DNA of 42,339 nt from Ignavibacteria bacterium (GCA_019912545.1 JAIOIK010000112.1:74038-116376), one strand, 5' to 3'; counted from the first letter of the stretch, positions 17,525 through 26,306 are shown. Made by a program: numbers and translations. Notes: generated from the letters alone by a model not told the origin.

Positions 17525-18448
17525 ATGGCTATAACTAAATTAGTTTCAGATTTTGACGGCGTTTGGACAAACCAGGAAGTTGAAGCAGAATATGTATGGC
17601 GTTTTATCCTTACAAGAATATCAGGATTAACCGGTGAATCTTCTGCTATGGTTGATGAAATTTTGCAGCAATGCAGAAGTGAGATGGACAAAACTCCATA
17701 TGATTACGGATGGTATTATGATGGCGAGATAGCTGCATATTACCAGGAAGATCCTTTTGGAGATAATAATGCAATATTTGATTACATAGAAAAAAACGCA
17801 AGCAGCAAAAGTTATTCCAATTTCAAGCAGCAGCTTGCTACGATCAAAGCTGCCGTTGAACAAAAAGACAAGATGTCACTTGCTGTGTTTTCTAATGATT
17901 GCTTCATGAAATCTACAACGCAATTTAAGCTTGAAGGAAAATTAAAACCCGTCGATACTGCAGGCGAAATTATTAAGAAGCTTAACTCAATGGGGGTTGA
18001 AATAATTGTTGCATCAAATTCCAAAACAGATAAAATTGAGCATCTGTTCCGGAAAGCAGGGCAAATAGTTACAAATGAAAGAACTATTAAGCGCGGAAGG
18101 CTTCATGCTATTGGCGATGCAAGGAAATTTGTAATTGATAGAGAATTCAACGAACTCCCCGAAAAGCTCCAGATCACAAAAAGATTTAAGGTAAATCTCC
18201 GCAGAAGCAAATATTATAAAATACTTCAGAAAGAATTGCCACATTATGTTATCGGGGATGTTTTTTCATTAGATCTTGCGCTGCCGATATATTTGAGATT
18301 GAACGACAAGAGATTCAAAGATCTGAAAGTTATCCAGAAAGTGCAGCCGCACACTCCGAAATGGGTGAAAGACTATCTTTCGAAGCCGGAACATAAAGGG
18401 ATTGCATTCATGGTGGATTCAATTGATGAATTGCCGGGATTACTGTAA
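17525..18448 (+). CDS. HAD-superfamily hydrolase
   Basis: The N-terminus gives HAD motif I as KLVSDFDGVWT, with the Asp nucleophile D9 and the general acid D11. A large cap-like insertion follows (roughly residues 20-150, rich in aromatic and acidic residues). Motif II is probably EIIVASNSKTDKIEHLF, and motif IV is VIGDVFSLDLALP. A basic patch lies between them (KRFKVNLRRSKYYK). It is probably a cytoplasmic phosphatase, but substrate and pathway are not recognisable. At 307 residues it is larger than simple HAD phosphatases. It stands alone on the plus strand between a divergent MFS gene and a convergent toxin-antitoxin pair. Confidence 0.72.
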   Translation: MAITKLVSDFDGVWTNQEVEAEYVWRFILTRISGLTGESSAMVDEILQQCRSEMDKTPYDYGWYYDGEIAAYYQEDPFGDNNAIFDYIEKNASSKSYSNFKQQLATIKAAVEQKDKMSLAVFSNDCFMKSTTQFKLEGKLKPVDTAGEIIKKLNSMGVEIIVASNSKTDKIEHLFRKAGQIVTNERTIKRGRLHAIGDARKFVIDREFNELPEKLQITKRFKVNLRRSKYYKILQKELPHYVIGDVFSLDLALPIYLRLNDKRFKDLKVIQKVQPHTPKWVKDYLSKPEHKGIAFMVDSIDELPGLL

Positions 18449-18464
18449 TACTTATTTTTCTATT

Positions 18465-18812
18465 TCAGCAGTTAATTTCAATTATCTGTGACTCAAGTTT
18501 CCCGGAATAAATATCTTCCAAAGTAGATATTAGTTTGGGGATTGCAGCCTGGATCGTAGTAAGTTTATTATTGTAGCTTCTGAGGATAATTATTTTTGTG
18601 CTTATACCGGAAAGGTTTTGCTGATGCCGGATATTTTTATCCATGGTTACAAGAACATTGAATTCATTCTCGTTTATACTCTGCAAAAGCTTCCCATTTT
18701 TGACCCCAAGCCATCCCATTTCTCTCACCGTATTAACTTCGAATGCAACTTTATCAGAAATAATAACGGGAGCTAATTCAGGATCTAAATTTTCATCGAG
18801 AATTATTCTCAA
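18465..18812 (-). CDS. DUF5615 PIN-like toxin candidate
   Basis: The 115-residue protein starts RIILDENLDPELAPVI and has a central VLVTMDKNIRHQQNL, the two acidic patches expected for the PIN-like DUF5615 family, whose members are thought to be ribonuclease-type toxins. The start is TTG at 18812, one base after the stop of the DUF433 gene. That spacing fits translational coupling, so the toxin would be made only when the antitoxin frame has been translated. Together they form a probable type II toxin-antitoxin pair. Toxicity and the RNA target are inferred from the family, not shown. Confidence 0.78.
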   Translation of the reverse strand: MRIILDENLDPELAPVIISDKVAFEVNTVREMGWLGVKNGKLLQSINENEFNVLVTMDKNIRHQQNLSGISTKIIILRSYNNKLTTIQAAIPKLISTLEDIYSGKLESQIIEINC

Positions 18813-18813
18813 T

Positions 18814-19068
18814 TTACTTTAAGTAAATTTCTTTGATCTTCCTGGCCGAATCGAATGAATTTTTCGCTAGCTCCAAAACTGCCAATGCATGCTCTTTTTT
18901 GACCCAATCAAAATGTTTTACAAAATCATCTAATGTATAGCCTTCTTCAAGATAATCGAACAGTGTTTGGATTGTCACTCGTGTACCCTTGAAAACCGGC
19001 GCACCACTCATAATTTCGGGGTCAATAGTTATCGCTTCTGTAAATTCTTTAATTTTATTTGTATCCAT
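18814..19068 (-). CDS. DUF433 antitoxin candidate
   Basis: This 84-residue protein contains ITIDPEIMSGAPVFKGTR followed by VTIQTLFDYLEEGYTLDDF, the standard signature of DUF433 (a small winged-helix-like fold). DUF433 proteins are commonly found beside PIN-like DUF5615 proteins and are regarded as their antitoxins and probable autorepressors. The order antitoxin-first with a 1-nt gap to the toxin is as expected. Upstream, a TAGATTTG box on the minus strand (19128-19135) resembles the Bacteroidota -7 element, but no good -33 partner is seen. Confidence 0.82.
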   Translation of the reverse strand: MDTNKIKEFTEAITIDPEIMSGAPVFKGTRVTIQTLFDYLEEGYTLDDFVKHFDWVKKEHALAVLELAKNSFDSARKIKEIYLK

Positions 19069-19203
19069 AATAATGTGTTTTTTTTTATCTGATTTAAGAA
19101 TAAGCTAATAAAAGTATTTTCCAATTTCAAATCTAAAATGAAATGACATAATTACCGCAAGGTTAAATAGGTAAATTTAGCTGAATTAAATTAAATATTC
19201 TGT

Positions 19204-21063
19204 TTAAAAACCTGTTCTTGCAAACATTTTATCAAGCTCATCCATTGAGATCTTTACAATAGTGGGCCTGCCGTGTGGACAAACATACGGCATCTTCACA
19301 GAAAACAGTTTATCTATCAGATTCAGCATCTCATCTTCGGTCAAATAATCACCTGCCTTAATTGCATGCTTGCAGCCATAAGTTTTTGCAAGGTTATCCC
19401 TCTTTTCAAGATTCAGCTTAACATCATTTTCTTTGTACTGGTCAATCAGTTCCTGAAGGATTTTCCCTTCATTGCCAATCTTAACATCTGAGGGTATTCC
19501 TTTTATCTTTACTTTGCGTTTTGACTGGATCTCCAGGTCAAATCCCAAAGCTCTGAGTTCTTCTTCAATTGATTTGCACACTTCATAATCAACCGGATTC
19601 AGCTCAACATATATTGGCATTAGTAATTGCTGAGAGAGGTTGGCATTAGAGTTTAGCCTGTCTAAAGCCTGCTCATATAATATGCGTTCATGGGCTGCAT
19701 GTTGATCTATGATCATTAAAGTGCTATCCAACTGATACATTATATACTTTTTCTGGAACTGCCAAATCTCACTTCTACCGATCAGGCTATCTGTATCTTC
19801 ATCCTTGTGCAGCATACCTGAAAGTACATCAGTCTGCGAATCCTGAACGCTGCCAGCATCCACAACCGAATTATCTGTTTTTTGCCCGCTGAACATTTCA
19901 TGTATCTGCGCGCCGGATGGAAGGTTTGTGTCTTCATGCTTCCTGAAAGTGAATGCGGATTCTTTCCTGCCGGTAAATGCTGTTGATTGAATTATGTTTG
20001 CGCCTCCGCTGCCCGGGGAACTAAATCCCGAAATAGATTCATTTGAATCCGGTATCTTCATGCTGATGATGAGGTCATTTCTCTCAAGTGTATTCCACAC
20101 ACCTTTTCTCACAAAGCTGAAAAGCGCCCGCTCTTCCTCGAATTTAACTTCAAGCTTGGACGGGTGAACATTAACATCAAATTTTGCCGGATCAAGCACA
20201 AGGAAAAGGAAAAAATTCGGGTAATCTCCTTTATCTATCAAGTCCTCGTAAGCCATATGCACAGCATAAGAAAGCGCCTTATTCACGATATATCGTTTGT
20301 TAAGAAACAACAATTGATCCTGTTTACTTTTCTTTGTAAAGCTTGGCTTTGAAATAAATCCTTTAAGTGAAAGAAGTTCGTTTGAATAGTCAACCTCAAT
20401 TAAATTGCCTGCAATTTCCGGTCCGTATATTTGCCGTAATCTCTCAAACAAATTTCCGGGTTCCATCTCAAATATCAGTTCATCCTCATTAAAAAATGTA
20501 AATGCCTTATCGTGATTGGCAATGGCAAGTCTTACAAATGTATCGTAAATATGCCTGAATTCGGTTTGATTCGTTTTGAGGAAACTCCTTCTGGCAGGTG
20601 TGTTATAAAACAGATTCCTGACTGATATTGATGTTCCTTTTTCTGCCTGGACACTGGAGTGTTCAACAATTTCGCTGCCGTGATTCTTTATTAGTATCCC
20701 AAGTTCTGATTCCGCAGTTCTCGTTTTGAGTTCAACCTGTGCAACAGCAGAAATTGATGCAAGCGCTTCACCCCTGAAGCCAAGGGTTTTAATATTTTCA
20801 AGATCTTCGGCGTTTGTGATTTTGCTGGTAGCATGCCTTTGGAAACTGAGTATTGCATCATCTTCATTCATACCTGTACCATTATCGATAACCTGTATCA
20901 GGGCTTTGCCTGCATCCCGGATAATTAACTGAATATTTGCTGCACCTGCATCAATTGAGTTTTCAATAAGCTCCTTAACAACAGCCTCGGGCCTGCCAAC
21001 TACTTCGCCGGCTGCAATTCTGTTAGCAATGTACTGGGGTAATATTTTAATGTTGTTTGCCAA
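19204..21063 (-). CDS. mutL: DNA mismatch repair protein MutL (endonuclease type)
   Basis: MutL couples mismatch recognition by MutS to strand incision. The GHKL ATPase domain has IANRIAAGEVVGRPEAVVKE, VIDNGTGM and GFRGEALASI, and the transducer domain ends near NVHPSKLEV. A variable linker of about 130 residues is followed by the C-terminal dimerisation/nuclease domain. DQHAAHERILYEQ fits the endonuclease signature DQHA(X)2E(X)4E, supported by GCKHAIKAGD and CPHGRPT, so this MutL should nick DNA itself as expected where MutH is absent. The start chosen is TTG 21063, just after the ftsY stop and preceded by GAGGA. A TTG at 21075 would overlap ftsY by 11 nt. No mutS is in the window. Confidence 0.96.
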   Translation of the reverse strand: MANNIKILPQYIANRIAAGEVVGRPEAVVKELIENSIDAGAANIQLIIRDAGKALIQVIDNGTGMNEDDAILSFQRHATSKITNAEDLENIKTLGFRGEALASISAVAQVELKTRTAESELGILIKNHGSEIVEHSSVQAEKGTSISVRNLFYNTPARRSFLKTNQTEFRHIYDTFVRLAIANHDKAFTFFNEDELIFEMEPGNLFERLRQIYGPEIAGNLIEVDYSNELLSLKGFISKPSFTKKSKQDQLLFLNKRYIVNKALSYAVHMAYEDLIDKGDYPNFFLFLVLDPAKFDVNVHPSKLEVKFEEERALFSFVRKGVWNTLERNDLIISMKIPDSNESISGFSSPGSGGANIIQSTAFTGRKESAFTFRKHEDTNLPSGAQIHEMFSGQKTDNSVVDAGSVQDSQTDVLSGMLHKDEDTDSLIGRSEIWQFQKKYIMYQLDSTLMIIDQHAAHERILYEQALDRLNSNANLSQQLLMPIYVELNPVDYEVCKSIEEELRALGFDLEIQSKRKVKIKGIPSDVKIGNEGKILQELIDQYKENDVKLNLEKRDNLAKTYGCKHAIKAGDYLTEDEMLNLIDKLFSVKMPYVCPHGRPTIVKISMDELDKMFARTGF

Positions 21064-21064
21064 A

Positions 21065-21988
21065 CTAGTCCTCAAGCAGCGCTTTTACAAAGCTTTCTTT
21101 ATCAAATACCTGCAGGTCATCAATCTGCTCGCCAACACCTATATAATTTACGGGAATTTTCATTTCATTGCTTATCTTCAATACAATTCCGCCCTTTGCA
21201 GTTCCATCGAGTTTTGTTAATATAAGTCCGGTAAGTTTAATTGAATTACTGAACTCTCTTGCCTGAACCATTCCGTTCTGCCCGGTAGTTGCATCAATAA
21301 CAAGCAGTACTTCATGTGGTGCGTCAGGCATTTGTTTTTGTATAACGCGTTTTATCTTGCTAAGCTCTTCCATGAGGTTGGTTTTTGTATGCAGCCTGCC
21401 TGCAGTATCAATAATAACAACATCATATCCTTTGGCTATGCCTGATTGAATTGTATTGTAAACTACTGCACTTGGGTCACTGCCCTGTGCAAGCTGTATT
21501 ATTTCCGTACCCGAACGTTTCGCCCATGTTTCAAGTTGTTCGTTTGCCGCAGCACGGAAAGTATCTGCCGCACCGATAAGAACTGAGTGGCCGGCATTTT
21601 TATAATTGTATGCAAGCTTTCCTATTGATGTAGTTTTACCAACACCGTTAACACCAACTACAATTATTACATACGGTTTCGCAGATATTTTGAAAGGTTC
21701 CTTCGCTTCGCCACTCAAGCTTATGAAAACTTTTTGAAGTTCATCACGAATTATTGCTTTAAGCTGGTCAGTTCTTTCGTACTGTTCTTTTTTTACCCTT
21801 TTCTTAAGGTTATCAATTATTACCTCTGTAGTGTTTACTCCAACATCAGAGCTAAGGAATATTTCCTCGAGGTTATCAAGGAAATCATCATCAATATCGC
21901 TCTTTGCGTTAACCAGACGGTCAATTTTACTGAATATATTTTCGTGGGTTTTTTTTAAACCCTGTTTAAGCTTGTCAAAAAGTCCCAT
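21065..21988 (-). CDS. ftsY: signal recognition particle receptor FtsY
   Basis: FtsY docks SRP-ribosome complexes at the inner membrane. The N domain is seen at residues 1-95, then the GTPase G domain: G1 VGVNGVGKTTSIGKLAY (P-loop 112-120), the insertion GAADTFRAAANEQLE, G3 VIIDTAGRLHTK (194-198) and G4 LTKLDGTAKGG (258-261). At 307 residues it lacks the long acidic A domain of E. coli FtsY, as in many Bacteroidota. The gene lies 14 nt downstream of a RelE-like toxin gene and directly upstream of mutL, so the three or four genes may share a transcript. Distinguished from Ffh by the absence of a methionine-rich M domain. Confidence 0.96.
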   Translation of the reverse strand: MGLFDKLKQGLKKTHENIFSKIDRLVNAKSDIDDDFLDNLEEIFLSSDVGVNTTEVIIDNLKKRVKKEQYERTDQLKAIIRDELQKVFISLSGEAKEPFKISAKPYVIIVVGVNGVGKTTSIGKLAYNYKNAGHSVLIGAADTFRAAANEQLETWAKRSGTEIIQLAQGSDPSAVVYNTIQSGIAKGYDVVIIDTAGRLHTKTNLMEELSKIKRVIQKQMPDAPHEVLLVIDATTGQNGMVQAREFSNSIKLTGLILTKLDGTAKGGIVLKISNEMKIPVNYIGVGEQIDDLQVFDKESFVKALLED

Positions 21989-22002
21989 ATTTAATTAACC
22001 TG

Positions 22003-22269
22003 TTAAATTACTTTGTAAACATCTTTTCTGTGTCTTACATACCAAACAATCACAATTTTAAGTTTGTTATTAACTGAGTATACTATTCTGAAATCTCCTA
22101 CTCTTATCCTGTAGAATTCGTTTGAACCTGATAGTTTAATATTACCATGAGGGAAAGGGTTCGTTTCAAATCCTGTTAACCTCTTTAAAACATTTTTAAG
22201 AAATTGTTTGGGTAGTTTACTTAAATCCTTTTTTGCACTTTGTTTAAATAAAAGCTTATATTGAGCCAT
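22003..22269 (-). CDS. RelE/ParE-family toxin
   Basis: The 88-residue protein shows the compact RelE/ParE fold pattern: YKLLFKQSAKKDLSKLP at the N-terminus, GNIKLSGSNEFYRIRVGDFRIVY in the centre and VIVWYVRHRKDVYK at the end. The basic and aromatic residues in the last two strands (R, Y, H-R) are those used by RelE-type mRNA interferases. Its ATG overlaps the antitoxin frame by 14 nt, giving the standard antitoxin-toxin order and coupling. The activity (ribosome-dependent mRNA cleavage versus gyrase inhibition) cannot be separated by sequence alone, although the RelE side is favoured. It ends 14 nt before ftsY. Confidence 0.85.
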   Translation of the reverse strand: MAQYKLLFKQSAKKDLSKLPKQFLKNVLKRLTGFETNPFPHGNIKLSGSNEFYRIRVGDFRIVYSVNNKLKIVIVWYVRHRKDVYKVI

Positions 22270-22477
22270 CCTTTTTCAATCCGTTTAGCACGCTATCCAA
22301 TGTAAGTAAATTCTCTTTTTTTCTTTGCGCAATTACTGATAAATCATGCAAATCCTCAAGAAGGTTTTCATATTCACCAATTGGCATTACAACTTTTGTC
22401 TTTTTGCCTTTAATATCGGTAATATATTCCAATTTGGTATTTCTACCCCTGTGAAGCTCAACTATTTTTACTGACAT
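22256..22477 (-). CDS. Phd/RelB-type antitoxin
   Basis: This 73-residue protein precedes and overlaps the RelE-like toxin. Its N-terminal half could form a small beta-rich DNA-binding or dimer domain (KLEYITDIKGKKTKVVMPI). The segment GEYENLLEDLHDLSVIAQRK is the helix typical of Phd/YefM and RelB antitoxins, and the last 20 residues form the extension expected to wrap the toxin. The family is assigned by this helix and gene order. Autoregulation is likely, but no operator was identified upstream. Confidence 0.78.
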   Translation of the reverse strand: MSVKIVELHRGRNTKLEYITDIKGKKTKVVMPIGEYENLLEDLHDLSVIAQRKKENLLTLDSVLNGLKKDGSI

Positions 22478-22614
22478 AAATATTAAATTATTTTGTCAAA
22501 GTTACTCAATATGTATGAATATTAAAAGCGAAATAATGAGATGCCTGAATTGAAGAATTGAGAATCATCCTCTATTTAATAAAAAGATGTGCGTTATGCT
22601 ATCTTATATAAACA

Positions 22615-22638
22615 AACAAGGGGTTTTAGCCCCTTGTT
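22615..22638 (-). terminator. intrinsic terminator after the YCF48-like cargo gene
   Basis: Arms AACAAGGGG (22615-22623) and CCCCTTGTT (22630-22638) form a perfect 9-bp stem with a 6-nt loop. On the minus strand TGTTTATATAAG follows, a U-rich tail. It lies 28 nt after the stop at 22666. Confidence 0.78.
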
Positions 22639-22665
22639 CCAAGAAAAGTAATTTGAAATTATTGA

Positions 22666-24795
22666 TTATTTAATCAGTACCATCTTCCTCGTTTCTGAAT
22701 AATCACCAGTCTCAAGTCTATAAAAATAAACTCCGCTTGGATAATTTGCAGCGTTCCAGTTCACCTCATAATTACCTGCCTTAAGTTCTTCATTCACCAA
22801 AACAGAAATTTCTCTTCCCAACACATCGTATATCACAAGCTTCGCATGATCACCTTTAACAAGCTGAAATTTTATTTTAGTATTTGGATTAAATGGATTT
22901 GGATAGTTTTGTGATAACTTAAACTCTTTCGGAATAGAGCTGTTAATCGGCTGGATGCCGATAAAATTCCCGCCGCCGGTAGTTGTTTTGATTATCCGCC
23001 CGCCGGAACCTACACCATAACCAGTATTATCATTAATAAAAAATAAACCATCCAAAGAAGAGCTGGCAATGCATTCTGTAGGAAACCAGCTATCTCCCCC
23101 ATTCGTCGTCTTGAAGATTAAACCGCCATGAGAACTTGCATATCCGGACATACTGCTTGGAAAAGTAATTGCTGTAATATGACTTGGGAAATATGATTTA
23201 CCCCATGATACCCCTCCATCTGTCGATCGAAGAACAACACCCTTGGTGGGAGAGTATTGAGAGCCGGCCGCAAACCATGTTGTTGGAGTTGCAATACATG
23301 CATCATAGAAGAATTCTACGGAATCAAATCTTGAAATTTTCCAGGATTCACCTCCGTTTGTTGTCACACTGATTAATCCAAACCCCAGACTACCTAGACT
23401 TGAATCACCCGCGGCAAAACCAGTTGTATTATTTACGAAACATACATCTCCATACCCTTGATTTTCCCTTTGACCGGAATTTACCCAAGTAACTCCGCCA
23501 TTAGTAGTCTTCAGATAAAAGCCATATTTAGTAACTGCATAACCGGTATCTGCACTTGGAAATGACATCCCGTGGTTATGGTCATAACAGCCGGTTTCAT
23601 AAACTATCCAGTTAATTCCGCAATTAGTTGTCTTGGCTATTCTGCCGCCATCTATACCGGCGTAACCCGTATTATCGTTTACGAACATGATATTTTCAAC
23701 AGCAGCAAAGCCTGATAAATTCAAATAATACTCAACCCACTCTATTCCGGCATTTGTAGTTTTTTGGATCCTGTTATCGGCAACTGCAAAGCCGGTGTTT
23801 TCATTAATGAAAGTAACATCTAAAAAGTCACCTACAACTGATGTTGTTATTTGAGTCCAATTTTGTCCAAAATTCGTTGTTTTAAAAATCAAGTTATAAA
23901 GATAATTGCTTCTAAATCCCAAACCCTGATTTAGATCAAAAGGGAAAAAGGGAGAATAAATATTTGATTGACTCCAATTTATACCCGCATTTGTTGTAAC
24001 TTGGTATATACTACTGCCTCTAAAATATCCTTCTGTCTGATTAAAAAATCTGAAAGATCCCGAAGAAGTACTTGTGCTTAATACAGTATCCCAGCCTATG
24101 CATCCATTAGTAGTTTTCAGAATTCTGCCGGGAATTGTAGTAGTTACATATCCGGTTATTGAATCAGTAAAACAAATTGTGCCCAATGTTCTACTCACAA
24201 TTGTCTTAATAGTATCCCATGTTAAACCGCCATTAGAAGTCTTATAAAATTGCGCCATAAAGTGATCAGTTCTTTGGCAAGTTGCATACCCTGTTTGACT
24301 ATCTGCAAAATGAAAAGCAGTTAATGAAGTATTGATATATGGTATAAGACTCTCGTTCCATGTTTCACCAAGATCTGTACTTTTGAATATTCTGTTGTAA
24401 TTACTCATTGAGTAAAAAACCGTCGTTGGCGTTGACAATACTTGTCCGATTGAATTCACAGGCGCAGGAATATACTGCCAATTAATACCGCCATTTTGAG
24501 TTCTAAAAATCCCGTTATGTGCAGAGGAAAAACCGGTCAGTTCATTTATAAATGTGACATAAAGATTGTCTCTCAATCCGGTTGGAACCAAATCAAAGCT
24601 GTTGCCGCCATCAGTAGATTTCATCAATGTACCCAGATTTCCTGAAACATAAACTGTCTGCGCATCAACATAAGATACATTACTCAAACTATTTCCCTGC
24701 GGTAATGGGCTTAGCCAGAGCCAGCCGTTTTGGGATAATAATTTACAATTAACAATTGAGAAAATTGAGATTAGGATTAAGAGTATTTTTTTCAT
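22666..24795 (-). CDS. secreted YCF48/BNR-like beta-propeller protein with T9SS sorting domain
   Basis: The 709-residue protein has a signal peptide (ILLILISIFSIVNCKLLSQ) and about a dozen propeller strands of the YCF48/BNR kind. The repeats have the form 'ff.n..tGyavg..g.i.kTtnGG.nW', for example GFAVADNRIQKTTNAGIEW, GYAGIDGGRIAKTTNCGINW and GYASSHGGLIFKTTNGGDSW. YCF48 itself is a photosystem II assembly factor, but in this group the fold is a common extracellular module without known catalysis. The sorting domain has NYPNPFNPNTKIKF and SGVYFYRLETG and ends in TRKMVLIK. It stands apart from the other cargo clusters, has its own terminator and starts divergently from the lipoprotein gene. Confidence 0.88.
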   Translation of the reverse strand: MKKILLILISIFSIVNCKLLSQNGWLWLSPLPQGNSLSNVSYVDAQTVYVSGNLGTLMKSTDGGNSFDLVPTGLRDNLYVTFINELTGFSSAHNGIFRTQNGGINWQYIPAPVNSIGQVLSTPTTVFYSMSNYNRIFKSTDLGETWNESLIPYINTSLTAFHFADSQTGYATCQRTDHFMAQFYKTSNGGLTWDTIKTIVSRTLGTICFTDSITGYVTTTIPGRILKTTNGCIGWDTVLSTSTSSGSFRFFNQTEGYFRGSSIYQVTTNAGINWSQSNIYSPFFPFDLNQGLGFRSNYLYNLIFKTTNFGQNWTQITTSVVGDFLDVTFINENTGFAVADNRIQKTTNAGIEWVEYYLNLSGFAAVENIMFVNDNTGYAGIDGGRIAKTTNCGINWIVYETGCYDHNHGMSFPSADTGYAVTKYGFYLKTTNGGVTWVNSGQRENQGYGDVCFVNNTTGFAAGDSSLGSLGFGLISVTTNGGESWKISRFDSVEFFYDACIATPTTWFAAGSQYSPTKGVVLRSTDGGVSWGKSYFPSHITAITFPSSMSGYASSHGGLIFKTTNGGDSWFPTECIASSSLDGLFFINDNTGYGVGSGGRIIKTTTGGGNFIGIQPINSSIPKEFKLSQNYPNPFNPNTKIKFQLVKGDHAKLVIYDVLGREISVLVNEELKAGNYEVNWNAANYPSGVYFYRLETGDYSETRKMVLIK

Positions 24796-24857
24796 ATCCA
24801 GGTAAGTTAGTTAATGTAAAATTAGCACTTAAAACATAACGATACAAGGATTTTACC

Positions 24858-24888
24858 TTTAACCTGTATTTTACTTTCGCTATATTTG
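24858..24888 (+). promoter_or_regulatory. Bacteroidota-type promoter for the lipoprotein-TerC pair
   Basis: TTTA at 24858-24861 is separated by exactly 19 nt from TATATTTG at 24881-24888. This matches the Bacteroidota housekeeping promoter (TTTG, about 19 nt, TAnnTTTG) at 11 of 12 informative positions or nearly so. It sits 35 nt upstream of the lipoprotein ATG. Confidence 0.7.
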
Positions 24889-24923
24889 CAGGAAGTAGAA
24901 ATTTCATAATAAAAGTGCAAAAA

Positions 24924-25436
24924 ATGAAGATTTTTCAAGGTTTTCTCCTGATTATTGCTGTTTTTTTGATTTCTTCCTGTGGAAGTAATAAGCAAAATCA
25001 GTCGAATTTAGGCAATGTAAGCGACGAGGAATCGCAGTTTGCACGAACTCTATATGGGGAAGGCGCTTTGGTGATAATTAAAGGCGATCTCCTTGCCAGC
25101 GGAAAGACATCTGCAATTGCCGGTATTGTAAAACAGAAAACCGATAACAGCTTCTGGATACAGAAAGCAAGTTTTATACAAAAAGAAACTGATGGCTGGA
25201 AAGTAGTTATGAAGATGGAAGATAAGCTATCCAACAGTAAGGGTGAGCTAATCAGCCAGGTCGATTCAAAGAATGGATATATAATAAGTTTTGATTCTTC
25301 AAAAAAACCGATAGAGATAAATATTGTAATGGCAAATGAATACGGCAAAAGTAATTCAGATGATGCATTATTAAAATGGAACAAAGAAAAGGATACTTTT
25401 GAATTTTCCGCACCACTTGAAAATAACGCTCAATAA
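24924..25436 (+). CDS. small lipoprotein of unknown function
   Basis: The N-terminus KIFQGFLLIIAVFLISSC is a lipoprotein signal, with C19 the lipidated residue from ATG 24924; an in-frame GTG lies 9 nt upstream. After a polar linker, the remaining 140 residues alternate beta strands and turns (GALVIIKGDLLASGKTSAIA, SFWIQKASFIQKETDGWKVV). By eye this could be a small periplasmic beta domain of the kind that recalls repeat-containing surface lipoproteins. No family was recognised. It is led by a good promoter and followed 36 nt later by the TerC-family gene, so the two are probably cotranscribed. Confidence 0.72.
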   Translation: MKIFQGFLLIIAVFLISSCGSNKQNQSNLGNVSDEESQFARTLYGEGALVIIKGDLLASGKTSAIAGIVKQKTDNSFWIQKASFIQKETDGWKVVMKMEDKLSNSKGELISQVDSKNGYIISFDSSKKPIEINIVMANEYGKSNSDDALLKWNKEKDTFEFSAPLENNAQ

Positions 25437-25472
25437 TTTTTCCCCTTCAAAATATTATAGCAGGATAGACTG

Positions 25473-26306
25473 ATGTCTCCAAAAAAAGCTCTGAAATGGG
25501 TTATATTCTGGATAGGTATTGCACTCGTGTTCAATGCCGGCGTGTATTATTTTCTTGGCCAGCAAAAAGCAATCGAGTTCCTTACCGGATACATCATTGA
25601 GGAATCCCTTAGTGTAGATAATCTTTTTGTGTTTCTGGTTTTATTTAAATATTTCAAGATCCCCTCCCACGCCCAGCGCAGAGTTCTGAACTGGGGCATA
25701 GTGGGTGTAATAATACTTCGTGGAATATTTATTTTGCTTGGCTCGGCTCTCGTATCAAATTTTGGCTTTGTCCTTTTTATTTTTGGGGCTATTCTTATTT
25801 ACTCAGGCTACCAAATGGCATTTGGCAAAGAGAAAGAAATCCACCCTGAACAAAATCCGGTACTTAGGCTCTTCAAGCGGTTTTATAAAGTCACAACTGA
25901 TTATCACGGTGAAAAGTTCTTTATCAAAAAAGACGGTGTGAAATTTGCCACTCCGCTTTTTGTCTGTCTGCTTGTAATTGAATCAACCGACCTCGTCTTT
26001 GCCGTGGATTCTATCCCCGCTATATTTGCCATAACTACCGACCCTTTTATTGTATTTTCTTCAAATATACTGGCAGTGCTCGGGCTGCGCTCAATGTACT
26101 TCCTGCTGGCGGCTATAGCAGATAAGTTTGAGTTTGTCAAAAAAGGAGTTGGAATTATCCTATGTTATGTAGGCGTAAAAATGCTCTTACCCATGATAAA
26201 TCCGATGTGGCACATACCGGTCTTCATATCTTTAATCGTAATAGTTTCAATTCTGGCATTATCTGTGCTTGTTTCCTTATTTCTGAATAAGTCAAAAGGA
26301 AAGTAG
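25473..26306 (+). CDS. TerC/Alx-family membrane protein
   Basis: The 277-residue protein has about seven transmembrane helices and the two acidic signatures of the TerC/Alx family: FLTGYIIEESLSVDNLFVF in helix 2 and LLVIESTDLVFAVDSIPAIF in a later helix. In characterised relatives the intramembrane acids carry Mn2+ or other divalent metal out of the cell, and some members are linked to tellurite resistance or to loading metals onto exported enzymes. An AGGA sequence lies just upstream of the ATG. Export of metal here is inferred from the family. The 36-nt leader is too short for the yybP-ykoY Mn riboswitch that controls many relatives. Confidence 0.9.
   Translation: MSPKKALKWVIFWIGIALVFNAGVYYFLGQQKAIEFLTGYIIEESLSVDNLFVFLVLFKYFKIPSHAQRRVLNWGIVGVIILRGIFILLGSALVSNFGFVLFIFGAILIYSGYQMAFGKEKEIHPEQNPVLRLFKRFYKVTTDYHGEKFFIKKDGVKFATPLFVCLLVIESTDLVFAVDSIPAIFAITTDPFIVFSSNILAVLGLRSMYFLLAAIADKFEFVKKGVGIILCYVGVKMLLPMINPMWHIPVFISLIVIVSILALSVLVSLFLNKSKGK

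Noticed and set aside
25437-25472. Possible yybP-ykoY manganese riboswitch before the TerC-family gene
   Set aside because: The gap is only 36 nt, too short for this riboswitch, and no matching stems are present.
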